From an uncultured Lachnospiraceae bacterium (lineage in GTDB: Bacteria; Bacillota; Clostridia; Lachnospirales; Lachnospiraceae): DNA of 64,000 nt. Positions 34,966 through 44,003 of the stretch are shown one piece after another (positions within the stretch are counted from its first letter, which is position 1; every line of letters begins with the position of its first letter). The notes under the pieces were generated by a model. It ran no database searches. It saw only the letters and a program-made list of their open reading frames with translations, and was not told the DNA's origin. Location: NCBI GenBank assembly GCA_910587955.1, contig CAJUNN010000010.1:7721-71720 (forward strand). The letters are read 5' to 3'. The translations under genes were made by a program, and so were the position numbers.

Positions 34966-35778
34966 TTACAGCACAATTTCCATCCCCGTATAAAGCTGCA
35001 CCACAGCATCCCCCAGCTCTTCCCTTAATATGTCAAAGGCTTTCTGCCCTGTGCAGTGGCCCGTGTAGAGCCTCTGAATCCCGGTTTCCCGGATACGGCC
35101 TGCCAAAGCGCGCACCTCTTCCGCCGGGGTCTTAAAAAGATGAAAGCCTCCAACCATGGCATAGATAGAAGTTCCGGGACAGGCTTCCTGAACTTCCCGG
35201 ATAATGTTGTCTACCCCTCCGTGCGAACAACTGCTGAAAATCACAAGTCCCTGATCCGTTTCAAATACCAGGCTCTGCTCATGGGAAAAAGAATCCGGCA
35301 CCAGCTTTCTCCCCTGCCTCCGGTAGAGGTTTACACTCCTGGCAATCTTCTCCAGCCCTTCCGTATGATGGGGAATCAGACGGATGCCAGGAAAGAGCTC
35401 TTTATCGCCGGACACATACCGGATCCGCTGGTGATATTTTTTCAGGAAGCCCCTGTGAATCCCAATATATTTGTGAAACCAGCCCTTCTTTCCGTAGCAG
35501 TCTTCCCTGCAGCTCTCCTGCAGGTAAAACACTGCATTTTGGTTTCTCGCAAAAAAAGCGCCCATGCCGTCCGCATGGTCATAATGGGCATGGGACAAAA
35601 CGCCAAACTCCACCTGTTCTATGGGAATCCCGCAGGCATCCGCATTTTTCAGGAACCGGCCGGATGCTCCCGTATCCAGAAGAATTTTACGTCCCTCATA
35701 TTCCAGATACAAGGACAGGCCCCACTCCGGCTCCAAAGCGCTTTTTGTGAGATTGTCCGTCAAAACTTTTGCAATCAT
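34966..35778 (-). CDS. Metallo-beta-lactamase fold hydrolase
   Basis: 270 residues with the zinc motif SHAHYDHADG, a later SSCSHGG and TGHCTG. This is the 7,8-dihydropterin-6-yl-methyl-4-(beta-D-ribofuranosyl)aminobenzene 5'-phosphate synthase-like branch of the fold, named so only by resemblance. Its start overlaps the stop of the neighbouring alpha/beta hydrolase gene by four bases. Confidence 0.87.
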   Translation of the reverse strand: MIAKVLTDNLTKSALEPEWGLSLYLEYEGRKILLDTGASGRFLKNADACGIPIEQVEFGVLSHAHYDHADGMGAFFARNQNAVFYLQESCREDCYGKKGWFHKYIGIHRGFLKKYHQRIRYVSGDKELFPGIRLIPHHTEGLEKIARSVNLYRRQGRKLVPDSFSHEQSLVFETDQGLVIFSSCSHGGVDNIIREVQEACPGTSIYAMVGGFHLFKTPAEEVRALAGRIRETGIQRLYTGHCTGQKAFDILREELGDAVVQLYTGMEIVL

Positions 35779-36302
35779 AATACGTTCTTCCTTTCCTGTC
35801 CGCTCCCATCCTCCGGACGGAGAAACGCCATCACCGCAGTGTTAAACTTTTCGGGATTTTTGTTGGCAATAAAGTGATCTCCAGGGAGAAGTACCAGCCT
35901 GGAACCTGCAATCCCGCGCTTTATTTCCTCCGTGTGGGAGCCGCGGATCATATCCCTGGTACCCGCAATTACAAGGGTCCTGGCCTGCACTTTTTTTAAA
36001 TCCTGCGGTGACAGTTCCGGCTCCAGGACCATCAAGCCTAAAAGCTCTTGATTTCTTTTCGCTTTTGCACTTTTGGAGGCAAAGAGGCCGGCTATGCGAA
36101 AGCCCAGAACAATGGGTATCTGAATCTGGGGCTTCACCCCGCCCGGATTTAAATTGGCTCCGTTCAAAACCAGATTGCGGACATATTCCGGATATTTCAT
36201 GGCAAAAAGCAGCGCTATATATCCGCTGTCTTCCCCGTTTCCGTGGAGCAGAACCAGAGGAAAGCCGCAGCCGTCCTCTTCATAGTAGCGCTTAATATCC
36301 AC
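35775..36302 (-). CDS. Alpha/beta hydrolase with an internal deletion that removes the nucleophile
   Basis: 175 residues from GTG 36302. It opens with PLVLLHGNGEDSGY, the oxyanion strand of the fold, and then continues at once with IALLFAMKYPEYVRNLVLNGAN, which normally follows the nucleophile elbow (GxSxGG). About 55-60 residues, including the Ser nucleophile, are missing in frame. The acid segment (VIAGTRDMI) and the His (GDHFI) remain. Family members are about 230-270 residues. It is probably inactive as a hydrolase although the frame is intact; it may be a recent pseudogene. Confidence 0.75.
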   Translation of the reverse strand: MDIKRYYEEDGCGFPLVLLHGNGEDSGYIALLFAMKYPEYVRNLVLNGANLNPGGVKPQIQIPIVLGFRIAGLFASKSAKAKRNQELLGLMVLEPELSPQDLKKVQARTLVIAGTRDMIRGSHTEEIKRGIAGSRLVLLPGDHFIANKNPEKFNTAVMAFLRPEDGSGQERKNVL

Positions 36303-36357
36303 ACGTTCCTTTCCTCCTCTTCTCCTGCTTGGCATCCTTATTTCCGCTTCCTGTTCT

Positions 36358-37332
36358 CTAATTCTGCTCCAGAATCTGTTCTTCCAGAATCAAGGGAAAA
36401 CGCGCCAAAGCCTTCCCTTCCAGATTTTCCTTTTGCATAGAAACCCCGGTGATCTGATGATTGTCGTAAGTCGTATAATAGTAAATACCCTTGTCTGCAT
36501 TGCAGCAAGAAGTATAAATGGTAATCTCACAGGATCCGTTTTCCAGAAGGCAGCAGCCTCTCTGCTGATCTACGGAATTGAGAATATGGAAAAACTGGCT
36601 GACACTTTCTTTCTCCCCTTCCCCGGATATGGAATTCATCCGTACAAAGGCCGCCCGCACAAACCGGGACTGGGAGGTCAAATCACCCGGAAGTCCCAGT
36701 GCCCCCATTCCGCGGCTGTATGGCTTTCCTTCCATTCCCGGTGCAAAGCCCATCTTTGCCGGACCGGCAGACAGGTTCCCATGACTTTCCAGGGAGAAAA
36801 GCTGGGTCTCAAAAGGGGGATTGTTCGTGAGAACCCCCACCGGGTTTTCATAGAGCCGAAGTCCCTCCTTAAGGGGCTCTACCACCACCGAGCGCTCCCG
36901 ATCCGAAATCATCCAGTGGAGCTGGGCCAAGGGGTATTTTCCGCGAAACGAAACCTTCAAAAGATTGGCCTTTTCCACCAATGCACAGGCTTCTTCCACC
37001 GTGGCGCACCGGCTTAAAATCCAGGAAATCCACTCATACTGGGCAAGATTGTCCTTCCCCTCCTTCCGGTCATGATAGACCGCATTTCCCACAAAATTCA
37101 GGCCTGCCATACACAGGCCCTTCTCGTTCACAGCATCATAATACAAGGGATACCCATCCTCCACATGGGCCATGCCAATCATCCCATAATGAGTCTCCAG
37201 GATCCCCTTTTCCAGAAATGGAAAGGGAAAATTACGGGGTGTAACCACCACCTCTTCCCCGTAAGAAAAATCATAATCCAGCGTGCGCCCAAAGTAAAAA
37301 TCCCTGGTCTGGTACGTGGCTGCCGTACACAT
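36358..37332 (-). CDS. bsh: Bile salt hydrolase (choloylglycine hydrolase)
   Basis: 324 residues from ATG 37332. After Met removal, Cys2 (MCTAA) is the N-terminal nucleophile of this Ntn hydrolase. R16 and D19 (FGRTLDYD), Asn in GLNFVGNA, Asn in TNNPPF and Arg in LPGDLTSQSRFVRAAF complete the site. The NNPPFETQL and GDLTSQSRFVRAAF blocks are those of bile salt hydrolases more than penicillin V acylases. It would deconjugate glyco- or tauro-bile acids in the cytoplasm, pointing to life in the gut. Confidence 0.9.
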   Translation of the reverse strand: MCTAATYQTRDFYFGRTLDYDFSYGEEVVVTPRNFPFPFLEKGILETHYGMIGMAHVEDGYPLYYDAVNEKGLCMAGLNFVGNAVYHDRKEGKDNLAQYEWISWILSRCATVEEACALVEKANLLKVSFRGKYPLAQLHWMISDRERSVVVEPLKEGLRLYENPVGVLTNNPPFETQLFSLESHGNLSAGPAKMGFAPGMEGKPYSRGMGALGLPGDLTSQSRFVRAAFVRMNSISGEGEKESVSQFFHILNSVDQQRGCCLLENGSCEITIYTSCCNADKGIYYYTTYDNHQITGVSMQKENLEGKALARFPLILEEQILEQN

Positions 37333-37438
37333 AGAAACACTCCTTTCCGTCGTCATTCTACTGTATACTTTTCCGCAAAACCTGTATTTCCATTCGTACC
37401 GGCCATCCCTTCTTCATGTTTCCTTTCGCGTTCCTTTC

Positions 37439-39235
37439 TTATTCGAACCCCGGCGTATAATTCATCAATTCCCGGACGGCTATATCAGGATATGTCTCAC
37501 AGCTGGTTTCCAGATACAGCTTTAATGTCTCTACATAAAAAACCGTTTCCTCCGATCCGGCCTCAGGATGGCGGATAAGCTCCGCAATCTCATCTGCATA
37601 TTCCCGGGAAACTTCCTGCTCAAGGCGGTATTTTTCCAGATACAGTTCACTGGCTATAAGAATGTTTTCCTGCTCTTCCCTGTCCGCCTCCAAGTACATC
37701 GCTCCGGTATAATCCAGATACTTTGTATATTCAAAGAGAGCTACTTCTCCCTCGTAGGCACCCGAAAGATTCTGTCCGAAATTCCGATCCATGGTTTCTT
37801 TTAAGCTCAGTCCATAGGTATCCGCCTGAGTAAAGAAAATATCTGCCATGGCCTGGGCGTCCTCGGGGTGTTCCTCCGCATACTCAACGCCATCCCGGAT
37901 CTCCTCATTGGTAAGGGCATTTCCCGTGGCTTCCTGGCAAAGCGCCGTATATAAAAGAGCTGCAGTGGCCGCATGGAGCTTTTCTTCCTCCCCGGCAGCC
38001 TCATAATCCCCGGCATTCCAGTTCAGATAAGGATCATAAATGCGGTTGATAATCACATCCAATGACTCCGGTTCCTGATCGGGATCACACCTTCCTTCGG
38101 ACACCGGCAATTCTGTGACAGGTATCTTCCCTTCGAGGACTACAACCGGTTCGCTTGCATAGGAGGTTTCCTTTCCCTCTCCCGGCCGTTCAGAAAAAAT
38201 CCATAAATTCCAGGATTTCTTATAGGAATCTGGAAGCTGCACCGTGACAGTCCCTTCCGTTTGGGAACTGATTTCAGCTAAAGGCCCGTAATACCGGAGC
38301 GTTTCTTCTCCATCCGTCACCATGGCAGAAAGATACTGGCCCGGTCCAGCAGAAGCATTGCGATAGCTTACGGTGCAGACATCCTCCTCCAGCTCCACAG
38401 CCTCAATCTCCACATGCTGAGCCGCAGACGAGAGGACGGGAACCCATTCACCTGATCGCTGTCCCTCCATCCGGGTATCCGAAAGAACGGAAGATGGACT
38501 AAACTTTTCTGCGGCTGCCGCATCCCTAAGGAACACTAGGCAGTCCGGATCCAAATAAAAGGCAGGACGCAGGGCTTTATCCAGATATGCCCCAATCCGG
38601 TCCTCCATCTCCATCACCGCGCCGCCGGAGGCTACATAGAGATAATGCACGCTGTTTTCCGGGAGCAGCCACCAATCTTTGTCATAACTTCTCTGTACAT
38701 AATCATCGGCAGAAAAACCATAGGATTCTGAGATGGCATCCCCATACTCAAGAAGGAAAATTTTATCCTTAGGCATCGTCTGGGAGCTGTCCTGAAAGAT
38801 ACACAGCATGGCATCCCGCTCTTCCGGCGTAAAGGCGGAAGCATAAAAATCAGCATTCAGATACTCACGAATCGGGCTGTTGTCCCAGCTGGGGTTTTCC
38901 TCCAGATCTTCCAATTTCTCTAATGCAAAGTTCATCCCGCCCCACTCTTCCTGATACTCCTCCGGAATATGATCTGCCAGAAGAAATATCTCTTCATATC
39001 TCTGAAGAATGCGCCATTTGATCCCCCCGTACCAAAGGTAATCGCCGTTCCATTCCTTCTTTTTCTTATAAGAAGGCCGGTTCACCTCCTCCGTGCCCAA
39101 GGAAAAAGCACGGGCTTTGGGGGAACAGCCGGATAAAAAGCAGAATAAAAAAAACAAAAACACCAATGTCATCATTCTGGAGAAAACTTGTCTCTTTTTC
39201 AGAAAATGTTCTTTTTTTCTAGTGAATTTGTCCAT
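37439..39235 (-). CDS. DUF6273-domain lipoprotein of unknown function
   Basis: 598 residues. The N-terminus has a Lys-rich start, a membrane helix and the lipobox LSGC at about 35, so the protein is probably anchored outside the membrane. Residues about 65-260 form a DUF6273-type domain (WDNSPIREYLNADFYASAF, LLEYGDA), seen in many gut Firmicutes surface proteins. The C-terminal half is acidic and helical with no recognised domain. It stands alone between the bile salt hydrolase and a flavoprotein. Confidence 0.75.
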   Translation of the reverse strand: MDKFTRKKEHFLKKRQVFSRMMTLVFLFFLFCFLSGCSPKARAFSLGTEEVNRPSYKKKKEWNGDYLWYGGIKWRILQRYEEIFLLADHIPEEYQEEWGGMNFALEKLEDLEENPSWDNSPIREYLNADFYASAFTPEERDAMLCIFQDSSQTMPKDKIFLLEYGDAISESYGFSADDYVQRSYDKDWWLLPENSVHYLYVASGGAVMEMEDRIGAYLDKALRPAFYLDPDCLVFLRDAAAAEKFSPSSVLSDTRMEGQRSGEWVPVLSSAAQHVEIEAVELEEDVCTVSYRNASAGPGQYLSAMVTDGEETLRYYGPLAEISSQTEGTVTVQLPDSYKKSWNLWIFSERPGEGKETSYASEPVVVLEGKIPVTELPVSEGRCDPDQEPESLDVIINRIYDPYLNWNAGDYEAAGEEEKLHAATAALLYTALCQEATGNALTNEEIRDGVEYAEEHPEDAQAMADIFFTQADTYGLSLKETMDRNFGQNLSGAYEGEVALFEYTKYLDYTGAMYLEADREEQENILIASELYLEKYRLEQEVSREYADEIAELIRHPEAGSEETVFYVETLKLYLETSCETYPDIAVRELMNYTPGFE

Positions 39236-39359
39236 CGCACAGTCTCCCCCTGTAATCTCGACAATTTTTCTTATTGTATCATTGTTCCGCAGAAATTGCC
39301 AGAATGTTTTCTATGTCATGGAAACCGTTGCGCTTATTTATAGTCCACGCTTCACTGTC

Positions 39360-40049
39360 TCACTTCCAAGGCCGGGCCTTTCCCGTCCACCCCTTCTTCT
39401 TCCAATATTCCACATCGGCTTCGTTCCATCCCCGCTTCTGCATCTGGCGCATCATTCCAAAAAACAGCCAGGTTTTAAAAGAAGGCCGGATCTTCCCTTC
39501 ATTCCGTGTAATCCTCCATGCCAGTTCCGAAATCTTCTTCTCAATCTGCTTTTTCTTCCGGTCGCTGACCCGGCTCCAGGACACTGCCGCAACCCCGGTT
39601 CCGTAACGGTAAATCTTAGGAACTCCCCAGAAAAACAGACTGTCTGCCATATCCCGGTTGGTGCTTTTCATACCGCCCCCTGCAGCTGTGGAGATGCAGA
39701 CTGCCTGCTTGCCAAACATCCGCTCCTCCGGCCGGTGGACCATCCAGCGGTAGCCGTAGTGATCCAGAAAGGCTTTCATAGCCCCTGTCACATGGTAGAC
39801 ATAGACCGGACTGGCCAGTATAATTACATCCGCTTCATCCAAAGCGCGGGTAATAGGTTTCAGCATTTCATAATGAGGACAGAGGGCCTCTGATTTCTCG
39901 AAGCAGGAAGTGCAGCCTGTGCAGAAAGCCCCAAAATCCCTGGGCAGGAAAAATTCTGTAAGCTCTCCTTTAAGCTTTTCCGCCAGCATCCTGGCTATAT
40001 GATAGGTCGAGCCCTTATGGCTCTGTCCATGGATTATTGTAATCTTCAT
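39360..40049 (-). CDS. NADPH-dependent FMN reductase/iron-sulfur flavoprotein-like protein
   Basis: 229 residues of flavodoxin fold: HGQSHKGSTYHIA as the FMN phosphate loop, CTGCTSC near 50 that resembles the Fe-S flavoprotein motif, and ASPVYVYHVTGAMKAFLDH. A basic C-terminal extension (about 175-229) ends GWTGKARPWK. It probably handles electrons between FMN and a donor; partners are unknown. ATG 40049 is chosen with AAGGGA upstream. Confidence 0.8.
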   Translation of the reverse strand: MKITIIHGQSHKGSTYHIARMLAEKLKGELTEFFLPRDFGAFCTGCTSCFEKSEALCPHYEMLKPITRALDEADVIILASPVYVYHVTGAMKAFLDHYGYRWMVHRPEERMFGKQAVCISTAAGGGMKSTNRDMADSLFFWGVPKIYRYGTGVAAVSWSRVSDRKKKQIEKKISELAWRITRNEGKIRPSFKTWLFFGMMRQMQKRGWNEADVEYWKKKGWTGKARPWK

Positions 40050-40074
40050 TTTTCTCATTCCCTTACTTGTTCTG

Positions 40075-40440
40075 TCAAACTACCGTATATCCGGCCCTCT
40101 CAAGAACTTCCAGCGCCTTCTCGTACTGTTCTTTTTTCACCAGCACATAATCCGTACGGTAGGTGGATATCACAAAAATTCCAATCTTTTCCTTGGCCAG
40201 CAGGGAGGAAATCCCGGCTAGAATCCCAATCAGGGAAAAATCCAGCTCCCCCTGAATCCGAAAGGCACGCCAGCCCTCCTCCCGCTTTAAGGTATGTTCC
40301 GGTACATCCTCTGTCCGGCAAACTAAAGAAATCTCCTCATCGGTCTTTGCCCAAAAGCAGTATTCCAGTTCCAGATCTATGCCGGAAACATCCAAAAGTC
40401 TGCAGACGGTAAACTCGCCCCCGATCCTCTTTAACTCCAT
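40075..40440 (-). CDS. ACT-domain protein
   Basis: 121 residues with two ACT-like repeats: residues about 1-60 and 62-121 (LIGILAGISSLLAKEKIGIFVISTYRTDYVLV). ACT domains bind amino acids as regulatory modules. No fused enzyme is seen. It lies just downstream of the decayed flavodoxin gene. Confidence 0.82.
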   Translation of the reverse strand: MELKRIGGEFTVCRLLDVSGIDLELEYCFWAKTDEEISLVCRTEDVPEHTLKREEGWRAFRIQGELDFSLIGILAGISSLLAKEKIGIFVISTYRTDYVLVKKEQYEKALEVLERAGYTVV

Positions 40441-40452
40441 AATTCATTCCTC

Positions 40453-40679
40453 TTATAATCGCTGCAGGCCTTCTTCAATAACAAATCCCGGAACCCTGCC
40501 TCCGTAGGAGGGAACGGCGACAACACAGACATCTTCCTCCTGAAATTCATATGCGGAAAATCTACACTGCGATCGCACAGATCTATTCCGATACTTTCCT
40601 CACAAAACGATCTCATAAACAAACTGCAGACCTTTTCCGTCCCTCCCGTGGGACTAAATGCAAGATGATAAACAGACAT
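40453..40679 (-). pseudogene. Frameshifted, truncated remnant of an EFR1-type flavodoxin/ferredoxin protein
   Basis: ATG 40679 (AAAGGAG site) begins SVYHLAFSPTGGTEKV, the FMN phosphate loop of EFR1-family proteins. At MNF (about residue 51) the zero frame turns to unrelated sequence, whereas the -1 frame reads QEEDVCVVAVPSYGGRVPG, the expected next strand, then stops at 40453. So one frameshift and a loss of the remaining ~180 residues are visible. Downstream the ACT gene begins. The gene is judged dead. Confidence 0.75.
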
Positions 40680-40774
40680 GGCAGACTCCTTTCGCATTTT
40701 CTTTTCTTCATTCATTGTAGCATAGGGGGAAAATCCATGCAAGATTCACCGGACAGACCTAATAAAAGCGGCAC

Positions 40775-40823
40775 AAAAAAGAACCGCTGCAGCATTCGCC
40801 AATAGCTTATGCTGCAGCGGTTC
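40775..40823 (-). terminator. Terminator of the downstream acsB copy
   Basis: 15-bp perfect stem (40781-40795 with 40809-40823) followed on the minus strand by TTTTTT, 37 bases after the acsB stop. Confidence 0.92.
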
Positions 40824-40859
40824 CCTCTCATTTCATCTTCAAACAGGACAGCCTGCTCT

Positions 40860-42995
40860 TTACATAATCGGATCCAGACCCAGAACCGGATGGCTCTTCT
40901 CGTTCAGGAAGGCCATCAATGTTTCTTCATCCGTAGCGATGGTCTCATCCGCAATCATATCGCAGAAATTATCAATGCCGTATTTCTCTTTGGCAGACTT
41001 GTTCAAACGCTCCGCCACATCATCTTTGAGCTCCTTGGGCATCCAGACAATACGCTCAAAGCCGCCTTCTGCACTCATGAACTTCTTGGATGCAATGAAA
41101 TGCCTTCCGTGTCCCATAAAACCCGGAGTCTGTACGCCGCCGCCCGTCATAGAAGCCAGCTCGCCGAAGGTCATACCCAGAGGAGTCATGCCGGCATACT
41201 CGCGGTTGGCAATGATCACGCCGTTGGAGAAGGGCTCGATGCCGCAGATACACTCAAAACATCCGCAGGAGGTCATGGGATCTTCCATAATAGAGTACAA
41301 AGTCACCTTGGAAAGCGCTCCCTGGGTAGCCTGCTCTACCATACGGTTTACATCCGGGTACACACCCTTTAACTCATCCTCGCAGCCTTCTTTGGAGATG
41401 GGCTGGCAGGGCCCGGTGGGGGTCAGCTCCTTGGTAGCCTTGGCATCCAGCCAGGACACTGCTCCGCAAAGGCCCAGTCTCTCCGGTGTCACCACACAGC
41501 AGTGGGAGGGCGCAAAGGACTGGCACAGGGTACAGGTATAGAATACGTCTACGCTCTCGTCCGTCAGGGATTCCAGCCGCTGATCTCTGGAAGCATAGGC
41601 CGGCATGGCTGTCTGATCCAGAATTTCCTGTACTTTGGCCGCATCCGTAATCATGGTAATCTGGCATTTATCCACAACAATATCAAACTCGTCCATAATC
41701 ATGGCATAGAGAACTTCTGCAAAATGGGTCAGGCGAAGGCCTTTCTCGAAGGCTTCCTTGCCGATACGCACGCGGATCTGGTTCCTCTGCCCGGTGTGCA
41801 TAACGCCTTCCATATAGTTAAACCAGGCATGGATTTTACGCTCGATAACGGACTCGAAATCCGCCTGCATCTTAGCCCCGGCCACCTCTACGAAAGTAGC
41901 CAGCGCATAGGTCTGTCCGGCCTCCAGCTCATCCAAATCGCCGCCCACAATGGTAATCTTGTGATCCTCAATCTCTCCCTCTGCCCGGGTCTGCACCAGC
42001 TCGCAGGTGGGCTGCTTATGGGAGCTGAACTCTACCTGCATATCACCCTTACGGATTATCTCGCCCTCAAATGCGGAGGCAAAGGCAACCGGAATCGGCA
42101 GCTCTTTTACTTTAATCTTAATGCTGCGCAGTTCCAGAGATTTCTTTACGGTCATGGCATGATCCGTTACGGATTCCAGTGCGCCGGGAACCTGATTCTC
42201 TCCCAGATCCACGTCTACAACCACCGGGAATCCCAACGCGATGGCGCCTGCGCCCGCAGATACCACCACTTCGTTCAAAGCGCCGAAGGTATTTACAAAG
42301 GCCGGCACTCTCTCTTTGGTATAAGTCAAAAGCCCCGGCAGATCGCCCGGCGTCACATTTCCGAAGATCAGGGCCGCACGGATAGCAACCGTCACCACAT
42401 GAATCACGGAAGTCACATCGTGTCCCAGGGGAACAACACGGAAGTCCAGGCCAATCTTCACACCGCCCTCTACACACTGCTCGATCACGTCGCCAATCAG
42501 GAAGGTCATGATGCCCTTGCTCTGATAATCTTTTACCACACTTACTACATTCTCTGCCTCATCCGCTTTGCCCAGCACAACGGCCACGCCCGGAATATCT
42601 CCTGTTACCAGAGGCACGCCAAGAGAACGGATGATGGGATCGGGAACAAAGCCGATTCCGCTGTCCTCTGCGTAAGGATCTGCGCTCTCCACATATTTCA
42701 GCGCCTCAATAATCTCAGCGCCTACCGCTGTGGCAAGTCCCGCATTCAAAGCCTCTCCCAAATCTTCCTTATTGGTAATCAGGCTTTTGAGCACGCCCAC
42801 ACAGGCGGGCAGATCGCCCAGCTTGCTCACCTTAACGCCTGTAGCCGCATAGATGGTGGGCAGGAAATACGCCGTATCCGGCATAGCTACCTTCTTGTCC
42901 TCCCCATGCTTTGCAATGGCCTCGTTCACTGCATTCTCTGTAAGGCCTGCAACCGCATTGGAGCCGCCGTAAATCAAATCTGTCAATACGCTCAT
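40860..42995 (-). CDS. acsB: Acetyl-CoA synthase (CO-methylating), separately transcribed copy
   Basis: 711 residues. It makes acetyl-CoA from CO, a methyl group on the corrinoid protein and CoA at the Ni-Ni-[4Fe-4S] A cluster. Seen are the cluster ligands in CTLCQSFAPSHCC, the later RLGLC, and the Cys-Gly-Cys of SCGCFECI that holds the distal nickel. By eye it matches the other copy at 46412 at roughly half of positions, more in the C-terminal third. It has its own promoter and terminators on both sides, so it is not simply the last gene of the operon. The N-terminal domain has the form that contacts CO dehydrogenase. Confidence 0.95.
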   Translation of the reverse strand: MSVLTDLIYGGSNAVAGLTENAVNEAIAKHGEDKKVAMPDTAYFLPTIYAATGVKVSKLGDLPACVGVLKSLITNKEDLGEALNAGLATAVGAEIIEALKYVESADPYAEDSGIGFVPDPIIRSLGVPLVTGDIPGVAVVLGKADEAENVVSVVKDYQSKGIMTFLIGDVIEQCVEGGVKIGLDFRVVPLGHDVTSVIHVVTVAIRAALIFGNVTPGDLPGLLTYTKERVPAFVNTFGALNEVVVSAGAGAIALGFPVVVDVDLGENQVPGALESVTDHAMTVKKSLELRSIKIKVKELPIPVAFASAFEGEIIRKGDMQVEFSSHKQPTCELVQTRAEGEIEDHKITIVGGDLDELEAGQTYALATFVEVAGAKMQADFESVIERKIHAWFNYMEGVMHTGQRNQIRVRIGKEAFEKGLRLTHFAEVLYAMIMDEFDIVVDKCQITMITDAAKVQEILDQTAMPAYASRDQRLESLTDESVDVFYTCTLCQSFAPSHCCVVTPERLGLCGAVSWLDAKATKELTPTGPCQPISKEGCEDELKGVYPDVNRMVEQATQGALSKVTLYSIMEDPMTSCGCFECICGIEPFSNGVIIANREYAGMTPLGMTFGELASMTGGGVQTPGFMGHGRHFIASKKFMSAEGGFERIVWMPKELKDDVAERLNKSAKEKYGIDNFCDMIADETIATDEETLMAFLNEKSHPVLGLDPIM

Positions 42996-43046
42996 AGTAA
43001 TTTCCCTCCTTGGGTTTTGGGTATCAATAACCTATATATGGTATAA

Positions 43047-43075
43047 ATTTTATCACTTCTGTATAGGGAAGTCAA
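43047..43075 (-). promoter_or_regulatory. Dedicated promoter of the downstream acsB copy
   Basis: On the minus strand TTGACT (43070-43075), spacer of 17, TAAAAT (43047-43052), about 50 bases before the start codon and after the acsE terminator. Confidence 0.75.
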
Positions 43076-43110
43076 TATCCCCCGGGAGGGGTTTTGTCTA
43101 AAATGACCAC

Positions 43111-43151
43111 AAAAAAACGACAGCCGCTCCTTTTCCAAAGAGCCGCCGCCG
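43111..43151 (-). terminator. Terminator between acsE and the second acsB
   Basis: Imperfect 12-bp stem (43118-43129 with 43140-43151, two G-U pairs and one mismatch) with a run of seven T on the minus strand, 15 bases after the acsE stop. Confidence 0.75.
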
Positions 43152-43165
43152 TCTTCGTCTATGTA

Positions 43166-43954
43166 TTAGATTTCCAGATAGGAATCTGCATACAGATTGT
43201 TGTTCTTAATGATATCGCAGGACTTGATGGTCTCCATCAGACGCAGATCGTTGGGGTTCACGATAGCGGAGGTCAAACCGTTCATCATTGCCATGGCAAC
43301 CATCGCGGAGTCCATAATCGGACGGATATGCTTGGGCATACCGTTGGAGTTGTTGGAGAGGCCGCCGGTGCTCTGCATGCCCATATCGGAGATCATCTTA
43401 ATGAACTCCAGAATCTGCATCTGCTTATCCTGCATGCCCTTGATTACCAGGAACAGCGGATCGAACCACATATCCTCTTCTACAGCCATGCCGTGCTCCA
43501 TGCCGCGCTCCATCATGGTCTGCATATACATCATACGCTCGTCATTGTCCTTTGCAATTCCCTCGCCGTTGCACAACGCAATAACGATAGCGTCGTTGGC
43601 AGCCGCCAGATCGATGTACTCAATTCTGCCTGCCGCGTCCGCAGAGTTTACGATGGGTTTGCCTTTGTCGCGCTTATATACGGAAATTCCGGCCTCAATG
43701 GCTGCCACATTGGAAGTGTCCAGAGCCAGCGGAACATTGTCAAAGTTGCTCTGCAAAAGCTCTACGGCCCACTTCATCAGCTCCGGTCCGTCATTCTCTG
43801 CCGGTCCGATATTGACATCCAGATAGGTTGCGCCTGCATCCAGCTGCTGTTTTGCACGCTTTAAAATAGGCTCCGGATCCCGCTCCGTAAAGGCCTTGTT
43901 TACAGCGGGCGCTGTGGTGGAAAGTCTCTCACCAATGGTAATAAATTTTGCCAT
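43166..43954 (-). CDS. acsE: Methyltetrahydrofolate:corrinoid protein methyltransferase AcsE
   Basis: 262 residues forming a TIM barrel of the pterin-binding family, with DVNIGP as the pterin-binding segment and GGLSNNSNGMP as the conserved Asn loop. It transfers the methyl of CH3-THF to the Co(I) centre of AcsCD. It follows acsC closely (49 bases) and is followed by a terminator. Confidence 0.95.
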   Translation of the reverse strand: MAKFITIGERLSTTAPAVNKAFTERDPEPILKRAKQQLDAGATYLDVNIGPAENDGPELMKWAVELLQSNFDNVPLALDTSNVAAIEAGISVYKRDKGKPIVNSADAAGRIEYIDLAAANDAIVIALCNGEGIAKDNDERMMYMQTMMERGMEHGMAVEEDMWFDPLFLVIKGMQDKQMQILEFIKMISDMGMQSTGGLSNNSNGMPKHIRPIMDSAMVAMAMMNGLTSAIVNPNDLRLMETIKSCDIIKNNNLYADSYLEI

Positions 43955-44003
43955 GATTGTTCTCCTTTATTCATATTCGTCCAGACTTGCTGAACTGTTT
44001 GAT

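Noticed and set aside
40431..40742. A 103-residue intact gene from ATG 40742
   Set aside because: The reading after residue ~72 is out of the family frame; the ribosome site supports ATG 40679 and the frameshift makes it a pseudogene.
41502..43046. Long plus-strand open frame of about 514 residues
   Set aside because: It lies entirely opposite acsB, lacks a ribosome site and has no recognisable family; it is a codon-bias shadow.
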